Shown here one piece after another: positions 7,625-17,680 of a DNA stretch of 64,000 nucleotides (position 1 is its first letter; each line of letters opens with the position of its first letter). The notes under the pieces were generated by a model. It did not search any database. It had not been told where the DNA came from and saw only the letters and a program-made list of their open reading frames with translations. Made by a program: the position numbers and the translations under genes. This stretch comes from Ilyomonas limi (GTDB lineage Bacteria > Bacteroidota > Bacteroidia > Chitinophagales > Chitinophagaceae), in the NCBI RefSeq assembly GCF_005233845.1, contig NZ_SZQL01000006.1, forward strand, positions 1 through 64,000, read 5' to 3'.

Positions 7625-10600
7625 TTATTTATTAAACTTCAACCAATCCAACGAGAACATATCACGGTTGGGTTCTGTATCTTTTTTGAAAACAAAATAC
7701 AAGTTGTGTTTACCGCCAGGGTCCTGAATAGAGGTGGTTACCTGCTTAAACTTGTTCCAATCGCCGGTAGGCTCATAATTAAGTGTGCTGATAATGGCAC
7801 CTTTGGGCGAATCTGCATGCACTTCCAAAGTAGCGCCAATATTCCTCGAAGAATAATTATAAGTAACAGATTTAATGTCTTTCAAATCTATACCTTTTAA
7901 TACAAAATAAGACTTGTTGTGAATGCTGCCAAGATCGTTGTTGTCGCGGCGAATATTGCTTAATACATCTGCATCTTCCGCTTCTATCTTCGCCGGTCTT
8001 AGTATCAGCTCATTGGTGTTGGTCAGTGGCACTACACCACTGCCAGCATCGGTATAAGCAGCAGTAAGCACATAAGTACCGCCTTTGCCGGCAGGTGCTT
8101 TCAGCGGCACTGTTCCACTTGCAGGCAGGTTATTGGTAGTTTGTTGCTGCGTTAAAGACAAGATGTATTTTACAATAGCCGTTGTTTGATCTTTACTCAA
8201 TTGCGGATGCGCATTCATATAATGTTCACCCCATACACCAGAACCGCCGGTAATAATTTTATTGGCGAGCCTTGGTATTTCACCCGGCTTATTTTGATAG
8301 CGCTGCGCAACGGCTGTAAAGGCAGGGCCAATTACTGTAGTATCAAACTGGTGGCAAGCCTTGCAATCGCTCATCATTATTAAATCTTTGCCAGTGGTTG
8401 TCCAGGTGCCGTGCGCGCCCGGCGAAGGCTTCCAGGTACCCGCATCTTCGGGAACATATTCCAGCTTCACCTGTATTTTTTTCGCATCGATGTTTGCATC
8501 TTCCTTATCTTTTACATCCACATTATAATTCAATGCAGTATTATCAAAATAAAAGGTACTGTTGCTGGTGGTATTAATGGCAATCTGCGGCATGGTGTTG
8601 CCTACTTTTACCTCCATAGTATCCACACTGCTCAAACCCGAAGGGTCGGTTACTTTTAGTATTACTTTGTACACGCCTTTGTTGTTGAATGTATATGTTG
8701 GATTAGGTTCTGTGGAGCCTACTTTATCGCCTTCAAATTTCCATTCATATTTCAGTTGATCGTCTTCGTCATTATCGTAACTATTGTTGCTATTGAAGCT
8801 TACCTTAAGTGGTACCAGGCCAATGCTGTCATTTGCACTAATCTTTGCTATAGGCGCACGGTTACCGCCGTTGTAATCAATACGCACCAAACGGGCGTCA
8901 TCATTATCGGCGCCATATACCGAGCCATATTCCAGCACATACATCACACCATCTGGCGTAATATCCATGTCTATTGGTCTTCTGAAATCGCCGGTTAATG
9001 GCATAAATGCTTCCATGCGTTTGTAATTTTCATTCTCGTCAAAACGCAAGGCGAATATCCAGTTGCGCATCCAGTCCATTACAAACAGCGCTTTGTCGTA
9101 ATATTCCGGAATACTGTTGGGCTTTGCCTTGCTTTTATTATAATGATAGAACGCGCCGGCAATAGCAGTTCTGCCGCCTTCGCCCAAATCGGGGAAAGTA
9201 TCATAAAAACTGTAGGGATAATAGATCATGGCAGCCGTAGCAGGCGGCAATTGCTGCATGCCGGTATTGTTGGGAGAAGTATTTACAGCGCCGTTTACAT
9301 TAAATAATGCACCAATTTGTTTCGTTGCAAAATCAGAATCGTGATAGGCTCTGTTGTTACCCACAAAATAAGGCCAGCCATAATAACCTGGCTTTTTTGC
9401 CTGGTTAAACTCATCATACCCTCTTGGTCCATGTCTTGAATCTTCGCCGGCATCCGGGCCAACTTCGCCCCAATACAACGTAGAAGTTTCCTGGTTAATA
9501 GCAATGCGATAGGGGTTGCGGCAACCCATCGTATAAATTTCGGGTCTTGTACCCGCAGTTCCTTTTGCAAACAGGTTACCTGCGGGGATGGTATAGCTGC
9601 CATCTGCTTCGGGATGAATGCGCAATACTTTACCACGCAAGTCAGCCGGATTAGATGCGGAACGCTGTGCATCAAACGTTTTTCTGCCGGGACGTTCGTC
9701 CAAAGGGGCATAGCCATCCGACTCAAAAGGTACCGTGTTATCTCCGGTAGAAATGAATAAGTTTTTGTTTTTATCCCATGCTAAAGAACCGCCGGTATGT
9801 GCACTTACTTCAGGGTCCAGCGGCACTTGTATAATCACCTTTTCGGAGGCAACATCGAGCGAATCTTCGCCAATCATTTTGAACCTCGAAATGTTTTGAT
9901 GAATCGGTTCTTTGTTAGGGGTATAAAAGAAATAAACGTATTTGTTAGTAGCAAAATCAGGATCAATGGTCATGCCTAACAAACCATTGCCAAATGCCTG
10001 TTTGCTGTCGGGCATTACCCCAAATTTATACACCAATTTGGTGGTATTTGCTTTTGGATTATAAGCATAAAAATTGCCGGAGCGTTCGATCACATACACA
10101 TAATTGCTTGGTGTTACTGCAATTTCCATTGGCTCGTTTAAATCGTTGGTAAGAATTACCTTGGTAAACCGGTTTTCTTCCGGCGCTTTGGTAGCGTACG
10201 CTTTTGAATAATCCAGTTTTACGCTATCCGGTCCCATGGCATATTGAATACCGCCTGCCAGATGTTGTAAAAAAAGTGGTTCGCTGTAGCTTTCCGTAGT
10301 ATGTCCGCCACCAGTATAAAAAGCGCGTCCGCCATCTACCGTATGATACCAGGCAATGGGATGGTTTCTGCCATTTTCGCCTCCTTCATAGGTGTCCTCG
10401 TCCAGTCTTGCCAGTACATGAATATCCGGCTCAATGTTTTTATAGTTGTACCATTCATCGGTGCGTTCCCATTGTTGCGGTAAGCCTTTCATGGCAGGGT
10501 TGGCTGTGTCGGTGACAACAACCGTTGCCTTTCTTACATTCGGGTCTTGTGGATGACTTTTAAAATAAGCCCCTACCAGTTTATTGTACCATCCCCATTT

Positions 10601-10954
10601 ATATTCCGCATCGGCAGCGGCATGTATGCCCATAAAACCGCCGCCCGCTTCCATGTAGCGCTGTAACGCTACCTGCTGGTCGGAATTGAGGATGTTGCCG
10701 GTGGTGCTTAGAAAAACAACTGCTTTGTATTGTTTTAAGTTGTCATCATTAAATTCGCCGGCATCGGTAGTGGTATCCACTTCAAAGTGTTGTTCTTTAC
10801 CAATTTTTTCAATAGCAGCTATTCCGGCGGGAATAGACTCGTGATGATAGCCTTTTGTTTTTGTAAACACCAATACTTTACGCGTATCAGAGTTATTGCA
10901 GGCGGCAAACGCAATAATAAATAGCAAAGAGGCAATGCAGACAATAGTTCTCAT
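7625..10954 (-). CDS. ThuA - PQQ-dependent sugar dehydrogenase - PKD - cytochrome c - carbohydrate-binding lipoprotein
   Basis: A 1109-residue exported lipoprotein; the start at 10954 gives MRTIVC...AFAAC. Domains in order: ThuA-like glutamine amidotransferase fold (about 26-240), PQQ-dependent glucose/sorbosone dehydrogenase beta-propeller (about 265-670), PKD domain (about 690-775), a class I cytochrome c with C-K-A-C-H at 864-868, and a C-terminal CBM6-like beta domain starting EAEDADV (about 985 onward). The propeller would oxidise a sugar with PQQ and pass electrons to the attached heme; ThuA domains are linked to trehalose or related sugar use. Such fusions are common in Bacteroidota that degrade polysaccharides. 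Substrate is unknown. It stands alone, flanked by terminators. Confidence 0.85.
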   Translation of the reverse strand: MRTIVCIASLLFIIAFAACNNSDTRKVLVFTKTKGYHHESIPAGIAAIEKIGKEQHFEVDTTTDAGEFNDDNLKQYKAVVFLSTTGNILNSDQQVALQRYMEAGGGFMGIHAAADAEYKWGWYNKLVGAYFKSHPQDPNVRKATVVVTDTANPAMKGLPQQWERTDEWYNYKNIEPDIHVLARLDEDTYEGGENGRNHPIAWYHTVDGGRAFYTGGGHTTESYSEPLFLQHLAGGIQYAMGPDSVKLDYSKAYATKAPEENRFTKVILTNDLNEPMEIAVTPSNYVYVIERSGNFYAYNPKANTTKLVYKFGVMPDSKQAFGNGLLGMTIDPDFATNKYVYFFYTPNKEPIHQNISRFKMIGEDSLDVASEKVIIQVPLDPEVSAHTGGSLAWDKNKNLFISTGDNTVPFESDGYAPLDERPGRKTFDAQRSASNPADLRGKVLRIHPEADGSYTIPAGNLFAKGTAGTRPEIYTMGCRNPYRIAINQETSTLYWGEVGPDAGEDSRHGPRGYDEFNQAKKPGYYGWPYFVGNNRAYHDSDFATKQIGALFNVNGAVNTSPNNTGMQQLPPATAAMIYYPYSFYDTFPDLGEGGRTAIAGAFYHYNKSKAKPNSIPEYYDKALFVMDWMRNWIFALRFDENENYKRMEAFMPLTGDFRRPIDMDITPDGVMYVLEYGSVYGADNDDARLVRIDYNGGNRAPIAKISANDSIGLVPLKVSFNSNNSYDNDEDDQLKYEWKFEGDKVGSTEPNPTYTFNNKGVYKVILKVTDPSGLSSVDTMEVKVGNTMPQIAINTTSNSTFYFDNTALNYNVDVKDKEDANIDAKKIQVKLEYVPEDAGTWKPSPGAHGTWTTTGKDLIMMSDCKACHQFDTTVIGPAFTAVAQRYQNKPGEIPRLANKIITGGSGVWGEHYMNAHPQLSKDQTTAIVKYILSLTQQQTTNNLPASGTVPLKAPAGKGGTYVLTAAYTDAGSGVVPLTNTNELILRPAKIEAEDADVLSNIRRDNNDLGSIHNKSYFVLKGIDLKDIKSVTYNYSSRNIGATLEVHADSPKGAIISTLNYEPTGDWNKFKQVTTSIQDPGGKHNLYFVFKKDTEPNRDMFSLDWLKFNK

Positions 10955-11017
10955 ATATGGAATATAATAGGCAGTAAAAATGAGGGCGGAAGATATTATA
11001 AAACGTTGAATTGACAC

Positions 11018-11336
11018 TTATAAGGTAAAAATAGAGAAGAAGGAATTAAAGTAATAGCAATCTATTGTCTGATGTCAATGCGTTTGGAGGTTAAATTTTT
11101 ATAGGCTTTAATGCTTATGGTTCATGGATTCACTTATTTATCAGTTGGGGTAATGAATTGAGTTGCTCACTATTGTTTGCAATCTATCTCTTTTTGCCAG
11201 CTTATTTAAATAGTTGACTTCGGGCAATCGCTCAGCCAACACAAGACACTTCTCTTTTGGCAGTAATCTTGATACTTTTCTCTGCACTTGTATTCTTTTG
11301 CTACTAACTATAATTTTTATTTAAAATAATTACAAC
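11018..11336. other. intergenic region between two divergent genes
   Basis: About 320-380 bases separate the ThuA-PQQ gene from the next gene on the opposite strand. No ORF, hairpin or full TAnnTTTG promoter was recognised, though both genes must be transcribed out of this stretch. Confidence 0.4.
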
Positions 11337-11762
11337 ATGGAAACACAAAACAATAATCGTCCTGTGTTTAATGGCAAAGACGAGCAACAAGGCATAAAAA
11401 AGGCCGCACAAAAAGAACAGACTTCTGATGATGAAAATGTTACTCAAACGCAAAGCGGCTCGGGCCTTACTGACAGCATCCGCAACTACGGAGAAGTAAG
11501 TGGTACCACTTTTGGTGATCAAAGTAATCCTGTTAAATTCAGCAATATAGGCGGCAACAATCGGGGACAACAAGACGATAGTGCCAATTTAAACGATGGC
11601 AACCGCGCTACAGGCAACGGTGATACTGGCTTTTCCCATTACCTCTACGAGGCAGAAAAAGAAGTAGTAAGCGGTACACGAGGCGATGCGCTTAACAGCC
11701 GCCCTTCAGATGCTATGCAGGGAAGTGATGAAGATACAAATAACAAAAGCAATGGCAGTTGA
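11337..11762 (+). CDS. hydrophilic low-complexity protein, function unknown
   Basis: A 141-residue protein with no signal peptide or membrane segment, rich in Asn, Gln, Gly, Asp and Ser (for example RPVFNGKDEQQG and SNIGGNNRGQQDD), so probably largely disordered. A short region near the C-terminus, GFSHYLYEAEKEV, is the only part that looks ordered. No family was recognised. It has its own terminator about 85 bases downstream and is flanked by genes on the other strand. Coding status is supported by clean length, ATG start and codon pattern, not by homology. Confidence 0.6.
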   Translation: METQNNNRPVFNGKDEQQGIKKAAQKEQTSDDENVTQTQSGSGLTDSIRNYGEVSGTTFGDQSNPVKFSNIGGNNRGQQDDSANLNDGNRATGNGDTGFSHYLYEAEKEVVSGTRGDALNSRPSDAMQGSDEDTNNKSNGS

Positions 11763-11847
11763 GTGAGCAGGAAATATTTAAGGCTTACCTGTTCAACGCA
11801 TTTAAGCTTTATGGCTATCCATGTGAGTAATACAGGAGTGGAATATA

Positions 11848-11890
11848 AAAGGGTTCCGAATCTTTTAAAATCTGGAACCCTTTACTTTTA
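11848..11890 (+). terminator. hairpin terminator
   Basis: AAAGGGTTCC at 11848-11857 pairs with GGAACCCTTT at 11874-11883, followed by ACTTTTAA. It follows the 141-residue gene by about 85 bases and can act on both strands. Confidence 0.7.
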
Positions 11891-11990
11891 AACTTACATA
11901 CAACAATCAAACCTGGTTTCTTTTCAAATCCTGTTAATCCGCACCTGGATGGTTTCAGCCGGGATGTAACAATCTCCTCAAATCCCTATC

Positions 11991-12671
11991 CTAATAGCCT
12001 GTTGCACCATCGCGCACTCTTATTTTCTTCTTATTGGCGTTTTTCTTCTCGTACTTTAATACTTCGGCTGGCTTGTCTGTTTTCTTTTTGGCTACTGCAC
12101 TCGTGTCAGTGGCTGTTACTCCTTCCAGGCTACGCCCGGTAAACGGATCTACTTTTTTATCCATTACATAATCTTCTGTTTTAGTAATCAATCCCGTTTG
12201 CGGGTCGTAATATTTCCATGTTCCCTGCTTGTACGTCGTACCTTCTACCTTTATCTCACGCAGGTCGTACTTATCGGGGTCTTTCAGGTCGTACACCCGA
12301 ATCGTATCGTACGGATGCTCTGGATTCACAGCACGCCAGCTTTCTTCTCTGATCAATCCCTGTAGCGAAAAATATTGGGATATGCCATTTTTGTAGCCGT
12401 ACTTGTAACCTTCAATTGCTAAAATATCGCCCTGCCCGCTGTAACGCCGCCAATAACCTTCTTTCTTGTTGTCTTTAAATACGCCTTCTTCCTCATAGCC
12501 CGGCTCGCCGCGCAAGGCAGGCGTTTTTACTACCCATTTGCCTTGCTTCATACCTGCATAATCGGTACAATTGAGCGTATCGCCTTTAACACCAATCATG
12601 TAAGTTTTGCATTGAGCAAACGATAGATGCGCCATTCCCAAAGCTAAAATCAAAGCACTGTATTTCAACAT
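11991..12671 (-). CDS. exported YwqK/MORN-like repeat protein
   Basis: A 226-residue product from the ATG at 12671, chosen because it starts a signal peptide (MLKYSALILALGMAHLSFAQ). The mature part has repeated short units with G-x-W and Y-x-x-G patterns (KQGKWVVKT, KEGYWRRYSGQG, YKNGISQYF, KQGTWKYYDPQTG), typical of MORN or YwqK antitoxin-like repeats. The C-terminus is basic and rich in lysine and asparagine. These proteins are common in Bacteroidota and mostly uncharacterised. It has no obvious toxin partner, so an antitoxin role is not supported. Confidence 0.7.
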   Translation of the reverse strand: MLKYSALILALGMAHLSFAQCKTYMIGVKGDTLNCTDYAGMKQGKWVVKTPALRGEPGYEEEGVFKDNKKEGYWRRYSGQGDILAIEGYKYGYKNGISQYFSLQGLIREESWRAVNPEHPYDTIRVYDLKDPDKYDLREIKVEGTTYKQGTWKYYDPQTGLITKTEDYVMDKKVDPFTGRSLEGVTATDTSAVAKKKTDKPAEVLKYEKKNANKKKIRVRDGATGY

Positions 12672-12728
12672 GCGGTTTCTTTTCTTTTTACAACGTACAA
12701 TCAATAGCTGTTATTTTAGTAGTTATTG

Positions 12729-12995
12729 TTACTCATCATCTTCTTCATAATATGCGTCTTCGCTGCCGTTATATACATTCAGCCATTGCTGTGCCGTTTG
12801 GTCGGTAAGACATTCAATGATATCATAAATTATATCCGTTTTTTTTACCCATTGCATAATGGCTGTATCGGTATAATTAACTGCATATACACAATAGTCA
12901 CTTTTTACCTTTACCTGCAACAGCGTCAGCGGATCACCTTCGTTCAACTGCACAATGTAGTAACAATCCTGCTCTAACAAATCATAAGAATACAT
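12729..12995 (-). CDS. small acidic protein, function unknown
   Basis: An 88-residue soluble protein with a strongly acidic tail (SEDAYYEEDDE) and several Tyr and Asp residues (MYSYDLLEQDCYYIVQL). No signal peptide, no membrane segment, no family recognised. It lies 57 bases upstream of the MORN-like gene on the same strand, so the two may be co-transcribed. Confidence 0.55.
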   Translation of the reverse strand: MYSYDLLEQDCYYIVQLNEGDPLTLLQVKVKSDYCVYAVNYTDTAIMQWVKKTDIIYDIIECLTDQTAQQWLNVYNGSEDAYYEEDDE

Positions 12996-13242
12996 AATAT
13001 CGCTCTCTTTTTCTTTTTAAATCAAAAAACTATTTGTTGGCCTTTAGCAGGTATAGTAAATATCAGGGTGGGTAGTTAGCAAACACAAAAATACCCCTTT
13101 TTGATGTGCAAAAAAAGGGTTTTACCTCTTCAATTAACTAACATTATTAGTATTATAGGAATGTTTTTGCTGTTTTTATATGAAAATCAATGCACAAAGC
13201 AGCAGGAAACAGGTGTAAAAAGTTCAGTTATAGTTTTGGGGC

Positions 13243-13277
13243 AAACGCTGACAGGGCTCTAAACCCTGTCAGCGTTT
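13243..13277 (-). terminator. hairpin terminator after polA
   Basis: AAACGCTGACAGGG at 13243-13256 pairs perfectly with CCCTGTCAGCGTTT at 13264-13277 over a 7-base loop, 3 bases after the polA stop. A second, AT-rich hairpin built from CCCCTTTTT and AAAAAGGG lies at about 13092-13121. The rest of the 12996-13280 gap shows no gene. Confidence 0.72.
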
Positions 13278-13280
13278 TAC

Positions 13281-16115
13281 TTAATGCGCTTCCAGCCAAT
13301 TCACCCCAACTCCAACTTCTGCCTCTACCGGCAAATCATTGGGCAACGGATGCGCGGTTTTCATATTTTCCAAAATCAGTGGTTTTAATACTTCCACTTC
13401 ACTTTTCAAGGCATCAAACACCAGTTCGTCATGTACCTGTAGTATCATGCGCGATTGCAGATTAGCTGCCTGCATTGCCTGATGTACTTTTATCATTGCC
13501 AGCTTTATCATATCAGCAGCGGTGCCCTGGATAGGAGAGTTAATGGCATTGCGTTCAGCAAAGGCGCGCACTGTAAAATTGCCGGAGTTAATATCACGCA
13601 GCCAGCGTTTGCGTCCCATTAGTGTACTTACATAGCCGTGCTCGCGGGCAAATTTTATAGTATCGTCCATGTACTTTGTAATGCCGGCAAATTCTTTTTT
13701 ATAGTTTTCAATAATTTCTTTAGCTTCTGTACGGCTGATGCCTAAATTATCAGACAAGCCAAAAGCGCCTTGCCCGTAAATTATACCAAAATTTACACTC
13801 TTGGCTTTGTAGCGCATGTCTTTGGTTACTTCGTTTTCGGGTACATCAAATACTTTGGCGGCAGTGGCGGTATGCACGTCTTTGCCTTGCCTGAAAGCTT
13901 CGCACATATTTTCGTCACCGGAAACGGCAGCAACAATACGGAGTTCTATCTGTGAATAATCGGCACTGATAAGTACATGATTTTCATCGCGCGGAATAAA
14001 GGCTTTACGTATTTCCCTGCCGCGCTCGGTGCGGATGGGAATATTTTGCAGGTTTGGTGCGGTACTGCTTAACCTGCCGGTAACGGCTACCGACTGCGCA
14101 TAAGAAGTATGCACGCGACCTGTTTTTTTATTAATCATCAATGGCAGAGCATCTACGTACGTTGATTTTAATTTAGATAACTCACGGAATATCAGAATAT
14201 CATTCACCACACCATGCTGATTGGCCAGTTTTGTAAGTACTTCTTCGCCCGTAGCATATTGTCCGCTTTTCGTTTTTTTGGCTTTGGGGTCTAATTGCAA
14301 CCTTTCAAACAATACTTCTCCTAATTGCTTTGGTGAGCCAATATTGAAACGCGTGCCACAGGCATCGAAAATGCGTTCTTCGGTGGCTTTTGCTTCCATA
14401 TCCAACTGTATGGAATATTCTTTTAAAAAACGCTCATCTATTTTTACTCCTTCAAACTCCATCTCCATCAACACTTCCAGCAAGGGCGACTCTACTTCGT
14501 AAAACACTTTTTCTACCTGCCTGCTTTTGAGCAGGGGTAAAAATTTATCTTTTAGCTGTAGGGTAATATCGGCATCTTCAGCAGCATATTCTTTTATTTT
14601 ATCCAGCGCCACATCACGCATGTTTAGCTGGTTTTTCCCTTTTTTGCCAATCAGTTCTTCTATATGCACCGGCTCGTAGCCCAGATACTGCGCGCTCAGC
14701 AAATCCATATTGCGCCTGCCTTCCGGCTCAATAACGTAATGAGCGAGCATGGTATCGAACAATTTGCCTTTTAGCTGGATGCCGTACCACTTCATGATAA
14801 TCATATCGTACTTGATATTTTGCCCAACCCAGGTCACATCAGTACGATCAAAAAGTGATTGCAGTTGTTGCAGAATGACTTTGGTGCGTTCTTCACTTTC
14901 CACACAGGCAACATAGTAACCCTCGCCTTGTTTGTAGCTAAAACTCAGACCTACCAGTTGCGCATCGTTGGGGTCAATATTCGTGGTTTCGGTATCAAAA
15001 GCAATTTCGGATTGCTGCATTAATTGCCCCAGCATGGCGGCAATTTCCTCGTCGCTTTGTACTAAAACATAATGGTGCGGCGTGTTAAGAATATTTTTGT
15101 CCACCACCATTCCTGCCGACGGTTGCTGCTCCTGCACTTCAACAGGTGCTTCGGGCGGAATAAGTTCACTCGGCTCGGCATCGCCAAATAAGCTTTGCTG
15201 TAGCACCGGTGGTGGGGCAGGCGGGGCATACGCATTAAAGTCATCGCCCAAAATGCGTTTGCCCAACGTTTTAAATTCCAGTTCCATAAATACTTCTTCC
15301 AACGCTTTACTGTTCCACCCCTTCAGCCTGAAATTTTCTTCGTTAAACTGCACCGGCACATTGGTGATAATGGTTGCCAGTTTTTTGCTCATAATTGCAT
15401 TATCCTTGCCCTTGCGCACTTTTTCGCCCAGCGCACCTTTAATATTATCGGCATTGGCAATTATGTTTTCCAATGTATCATATTCCTTCAACAGTTTGGC
15501 AGCCGTTTTTTCACCAATACCGGCAATACCGGGAATATTATCCACTGCATCGCCCATTAAACCCAACATATCTACAACTTGCTCTACGCGGGCAATATCC
15601 CATTTTTCACATATTTTTTTCGCATCTAATATTTCGGTGGGCGAACCCATGTACGGCGGCTTGTAAATACACACATGCGGATGAATAAGTAGTTGCCCGT
15701 AATCTTTATCGGGTGTTACCATATATACGCTGTAGCCTACATCGGCGGCTTGCCAGGCAAGCGTACCAATTACGTCATCGGCTTCGTAGCCATCAACCGC
15801 CACCACAGGAATATTAAAGCCGCGCACAATGCGCTTGATATCTTCAATGGAATCGCTCAGGTCTTCGGGTGCAGCCTGGCGGTTGGCTTTATATTCTGTA
15901 AAATCGGTATGCCTTTCGGTGGGCGCACCAGTATCGAAACACACGGCTAAATGCGTGGGTTTTTCTTTATTCATCAACTCGAATAAAGTGCTGGTAAAGC
16001 CAAACTGGGCATTGGTGTTTTTGCCTTTGGAAGTAATGCGCGGATTGCGGATAAGCGCATAATAGGCGCGGTAAATGAGTGCATATGCATCCAGCAGAAA
16101 TAGTTTTTTCTCCAT
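13281..16115 (-). CDS. polA: DNA polymerase I
   Basis: Repair and Okazaki-fragment polymerase. The start at 16115 (MEKKLFLLDAYALIYRAYYA) is the standard N-terminus; a longer frame to 16220 is not conserved-looking. The 944 residues contain a 5' nuclease domain (about 1-290), a 3'-5' exonuclease domain with intact FDTETT and the YAAEDAD element, so proofreading should be active, and the polymerase domain with motif A DYSQIELRIVAAVSGD, motif B RYKAKSVNFGIIYG and motif C QVHDELVFD. A Pro/Ala-rich linker lies between the 5' nuclease and exonuclease. It is a single-gene unit with its own terminator. Confidence 0.97.
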   Translation of the reverse strand: MEKKLFLLDAYALIYRAYYALIRNPRITSKGKNTNAQFGFTSTLFELMNKEKPTHLAVCFDTGAPTERHTDFTEYKANRQAAPEDLSDSIEDIKRIVRGFNIPVVAVDGYEADDVIGTLAWQAADVGYSVYMVTPDKDYGQLLIHPHVCIYKPPYMGSPTEILDAKKICEKWDIARVEQVVDMLGLMGDAVDNIPGIAGIGEKTAAKLLKEYDTLENIIANADNIKGALGEKVRKGKDNAIMSKKLATIITNVPVQFNEENFRLKGWNSKALEEVFMELEFKTLGKRILGDDFNAYAPPAPPPVLQQSLFGDAEPSELIPPEAPVEVQEQQPSAGMVVDKNILNTPHHYVLVQSDEEIAAMLGQLMQQSEIAFDTETTNIDPNDAQLVGLSFSYKQGEGYYVACVESEERTKVILQQLQSLFDRTDVTWVGQNIKYDMIIMKWYGIQLKGKLFDTMLAHYVIEPEGRRNMDLLSAQYLGYEPVHIEELIGKKGKNQLNMRDVALDKIKEYAAEDADITLQLKDKFLPLLKSRQVEKVFYEVESPLLEVLMEMEFEGVKIDERFLKEYSIQLDMEAKATEERIFDACGTRFNIGSPKQLGEVLFERLQLDPKAKKTKSGQYATGEEVLTKLANQHGVVNDILIFRELSKLKSTYVDALPLMINKKTGRVHTSYAQSVAVTGRLSSTAPNLQNIPIRTERGREIRKAFIPRDENHVLISADYSQIELRIVAAVSGDENMCEAFRQGKDVHTATAAKVFDVPENEVTKDMRYKAKSVNFGIIYGQGAFGLSDNLGISRTEAKEIIENYKKEFAGITKYMDDTIKFAREHGYVSTLMGRKRWLRDINSGNFTVRAFAERNAINSPIQGTAADMIKLAMIKVHQAMQAANLQSRMILQVHDELVFDALKSEVEVLKPLILENMKTAHPLPNDLPVEAEVGVGVNWLEAH

Positions 16116-16317
16116 CGTAGCGAAGGTAATAAGTCTGAACGGGGATTTAGGGAGATTTTTAGGATGAGTGGAATGAAGGGGAAAAAGAATATTGTATTGA
16201 TTTTCCTGGCGTCTTCGCATCTCTGCGATGTAACACTCATACTCACATACATATTAAAAACAAGAAAGCGGAGCCGAAGCCCCGCTATCTTTCTACCCTT
16301 CTTATCAGCCACTCTTT

Positions 16318-17202
16318 TTAACTATTATCCCGCCATGTAGTATCCCGGTTGGATTTGGTATCTATATTTTCAACATCCACTTCGGTTTTCCTTACGGTAT
16401 CACGCACCGTTTCGGTACGTTCATCCACGTCTTTGCCGAGGCTTACTTCTTCCACCACGCGGGCTTCTTTGTTTACTACGGGCACTTCCGACCGTTCTGT
16501 AACTTCCGTTTCTCCTTCTTTGAAATTATCAAAGTCGGTATCACTGGCAGGACGATCTACAGGGTTTCTTTCCACATACACGCGCTCCGTGCGCAGGCGC
16601 AGGTCTTCTTCCACAGGCTTTTCTACAATGCGGCTTTTTAGGCGCACACCGCCGGTTTGTACCGTTCTTTTTCCAACTTCCAGATTCTCCTCTATAATAG
16701 GTATCTTTTTATCTGTTATATCTGTATCATCAGTATCCGTTATATCATAATCCTGCGTGAGCCTATCTGTGGTATCGGGCATGATGGTGGTGCCGGTAGT
16801 TTCGTTGAATGCGCCCACTGGTGCAGCACCGGTGCGGTTATAGTTGTAATCGTCGGCATTTTCATCCACATCAACAGCGCCACAATCATCTAGAATATCA
16901 GCCGCCTTTTCGGCCTGGTCGCTGCTTTGGGCATGTACGGTCACAATTGTTTTGCCGTTTCTTGCTGCCCTGCTGTATTTATCGGCATCGTCATCATCGT
17001 CTCCAAACAGATTCCTGAAAAAACGGGCTACGCCGCTTTCGTGCTCATCATCATCGTAGTCGCGGTTTACACTTGTGCTGCTGCTCATGGTACTTACCGA
17101 AATATCTACATTATCTGTAGTAAAACCATTACTTAACAGACGCTGCATTGCTTGCTGCGCGTCGGCAGACTTGTTGAACAAGCCTATGACTGTTTGATTC
17201 AT
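16318..17202 (-). CDS. YsnF-type general stress protein with DUF2382 domain
   Basis: A 294-residue soluble protein. The N-terminus (QTVIGLFNKSADAQQAMQ) is the general-stress 17M-like domain, followed by an acidic Asp-rich linker and a DUF2382 domain at about 165-275 (KIPIIEENLEVGKRTVQTGG, VEEDLRLRTERVYVERNPV). DUF2382 proteins are found in stress-tolerant bacteria including those with photosynthetic reaction-centre PRC domains; the mechanism is unknown. The upstream gene, 28 bases away, is a shorter DUF2382 protein, so they form a stress operon. The tail contains heptad-like repeats of TEVTERSEVPVV type. Confidence 0.8.
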   Translation of the reverse strand: MNQTVIGLFNKSADAQQAMQRLLSNGFTTDNVDISVSTMSSSTSVNRDYDDDEHESGVARFFRNLFGDDDDDADKYSRAARNGKTIVTVHAQSSDQAEKAADILDDCGAVDVDENADDYNYNRTGAAPVGAFNETTGTTIMPDTTDRLTQDYDITDTDDTDITDKKIPIIEENLEVGKRTVQTGGVRLKSRIVEKPVEEDLRLRTERVYVERNPVDRPASDTDFDNFKEGETEVTERSEVPVVNKEARVVEEVSLGKDVDERTETVRDTVRKTEVDVENIDTKSNRDTTWRDNS

Positions 17203-17230
17203 ATCATTTATTTTTTGTGGTGAGAAAAAT

Positions 17231-17680
17231 TTATGATTGTACAGGAGAATCCTGATTATCTGCTGACCGGGTAACTGTAACTTTTTCTTTGCGAAGGGGA
17301 ATATTGACCTGCTCTTCAGCAGATATAACTTCTTTAATGATGTGTACTTCTTCTACCAGCAACATCCTTTTTACTACTACTTCTTTCAGCACCGGAATGA
17401 TCATCGTATTACCTTCATACCTAACCTGGGGTGTTTCTTCATCTACATACTTATTTATGGTTACCCGCTTTATCGTATATTCATCATGCTGCAGGCTGAT
17501 GTTTACTGCTTCATTTATTTCTTCTATCTGTTTTTCAATTTTTATCTTGCCTGTTGTTATTACCTGTTTATCTATACGTGCCGTTTCTTCTATTACGGGT
17601 ATCACCAGCGACTGCTTATTTTGCCGGCTGTCGTTGTGCTGATCTTCGTTCGTTAAAGAAAATTTTTCGTTGTCAGACAT
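17231..17680 (-). CDS. short DUF2382 protein
   Basis: A 149-residue protein consisting almost wholly of a DUF2382-type domain (LVIPVIEETARIDKQVITTG, then IPVLKEVVVKRMLLVEEVHI) with two beta-rich halves of similar pattern. It lacks the N-terminal domain of its neighbour. First gene of a two-gene unit with the YsnF-like gene downstream. Function is inferred as stress related only from the family. Confidence 0.75.
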   Translation of the reverse strand: MSDNEKFSLTNEDQHNDSRQNKQSLVIPVIEETARIDKQVITTGKIKIEKQIEEINEAVNISLQHDEYTIKRVTINKYVDEETPQVRYEGNTMIIPVLKEVVVKRMLLVEEVHIIKEVISAEEQVNIPLRKEKVTVTRSADNQDSPVQS

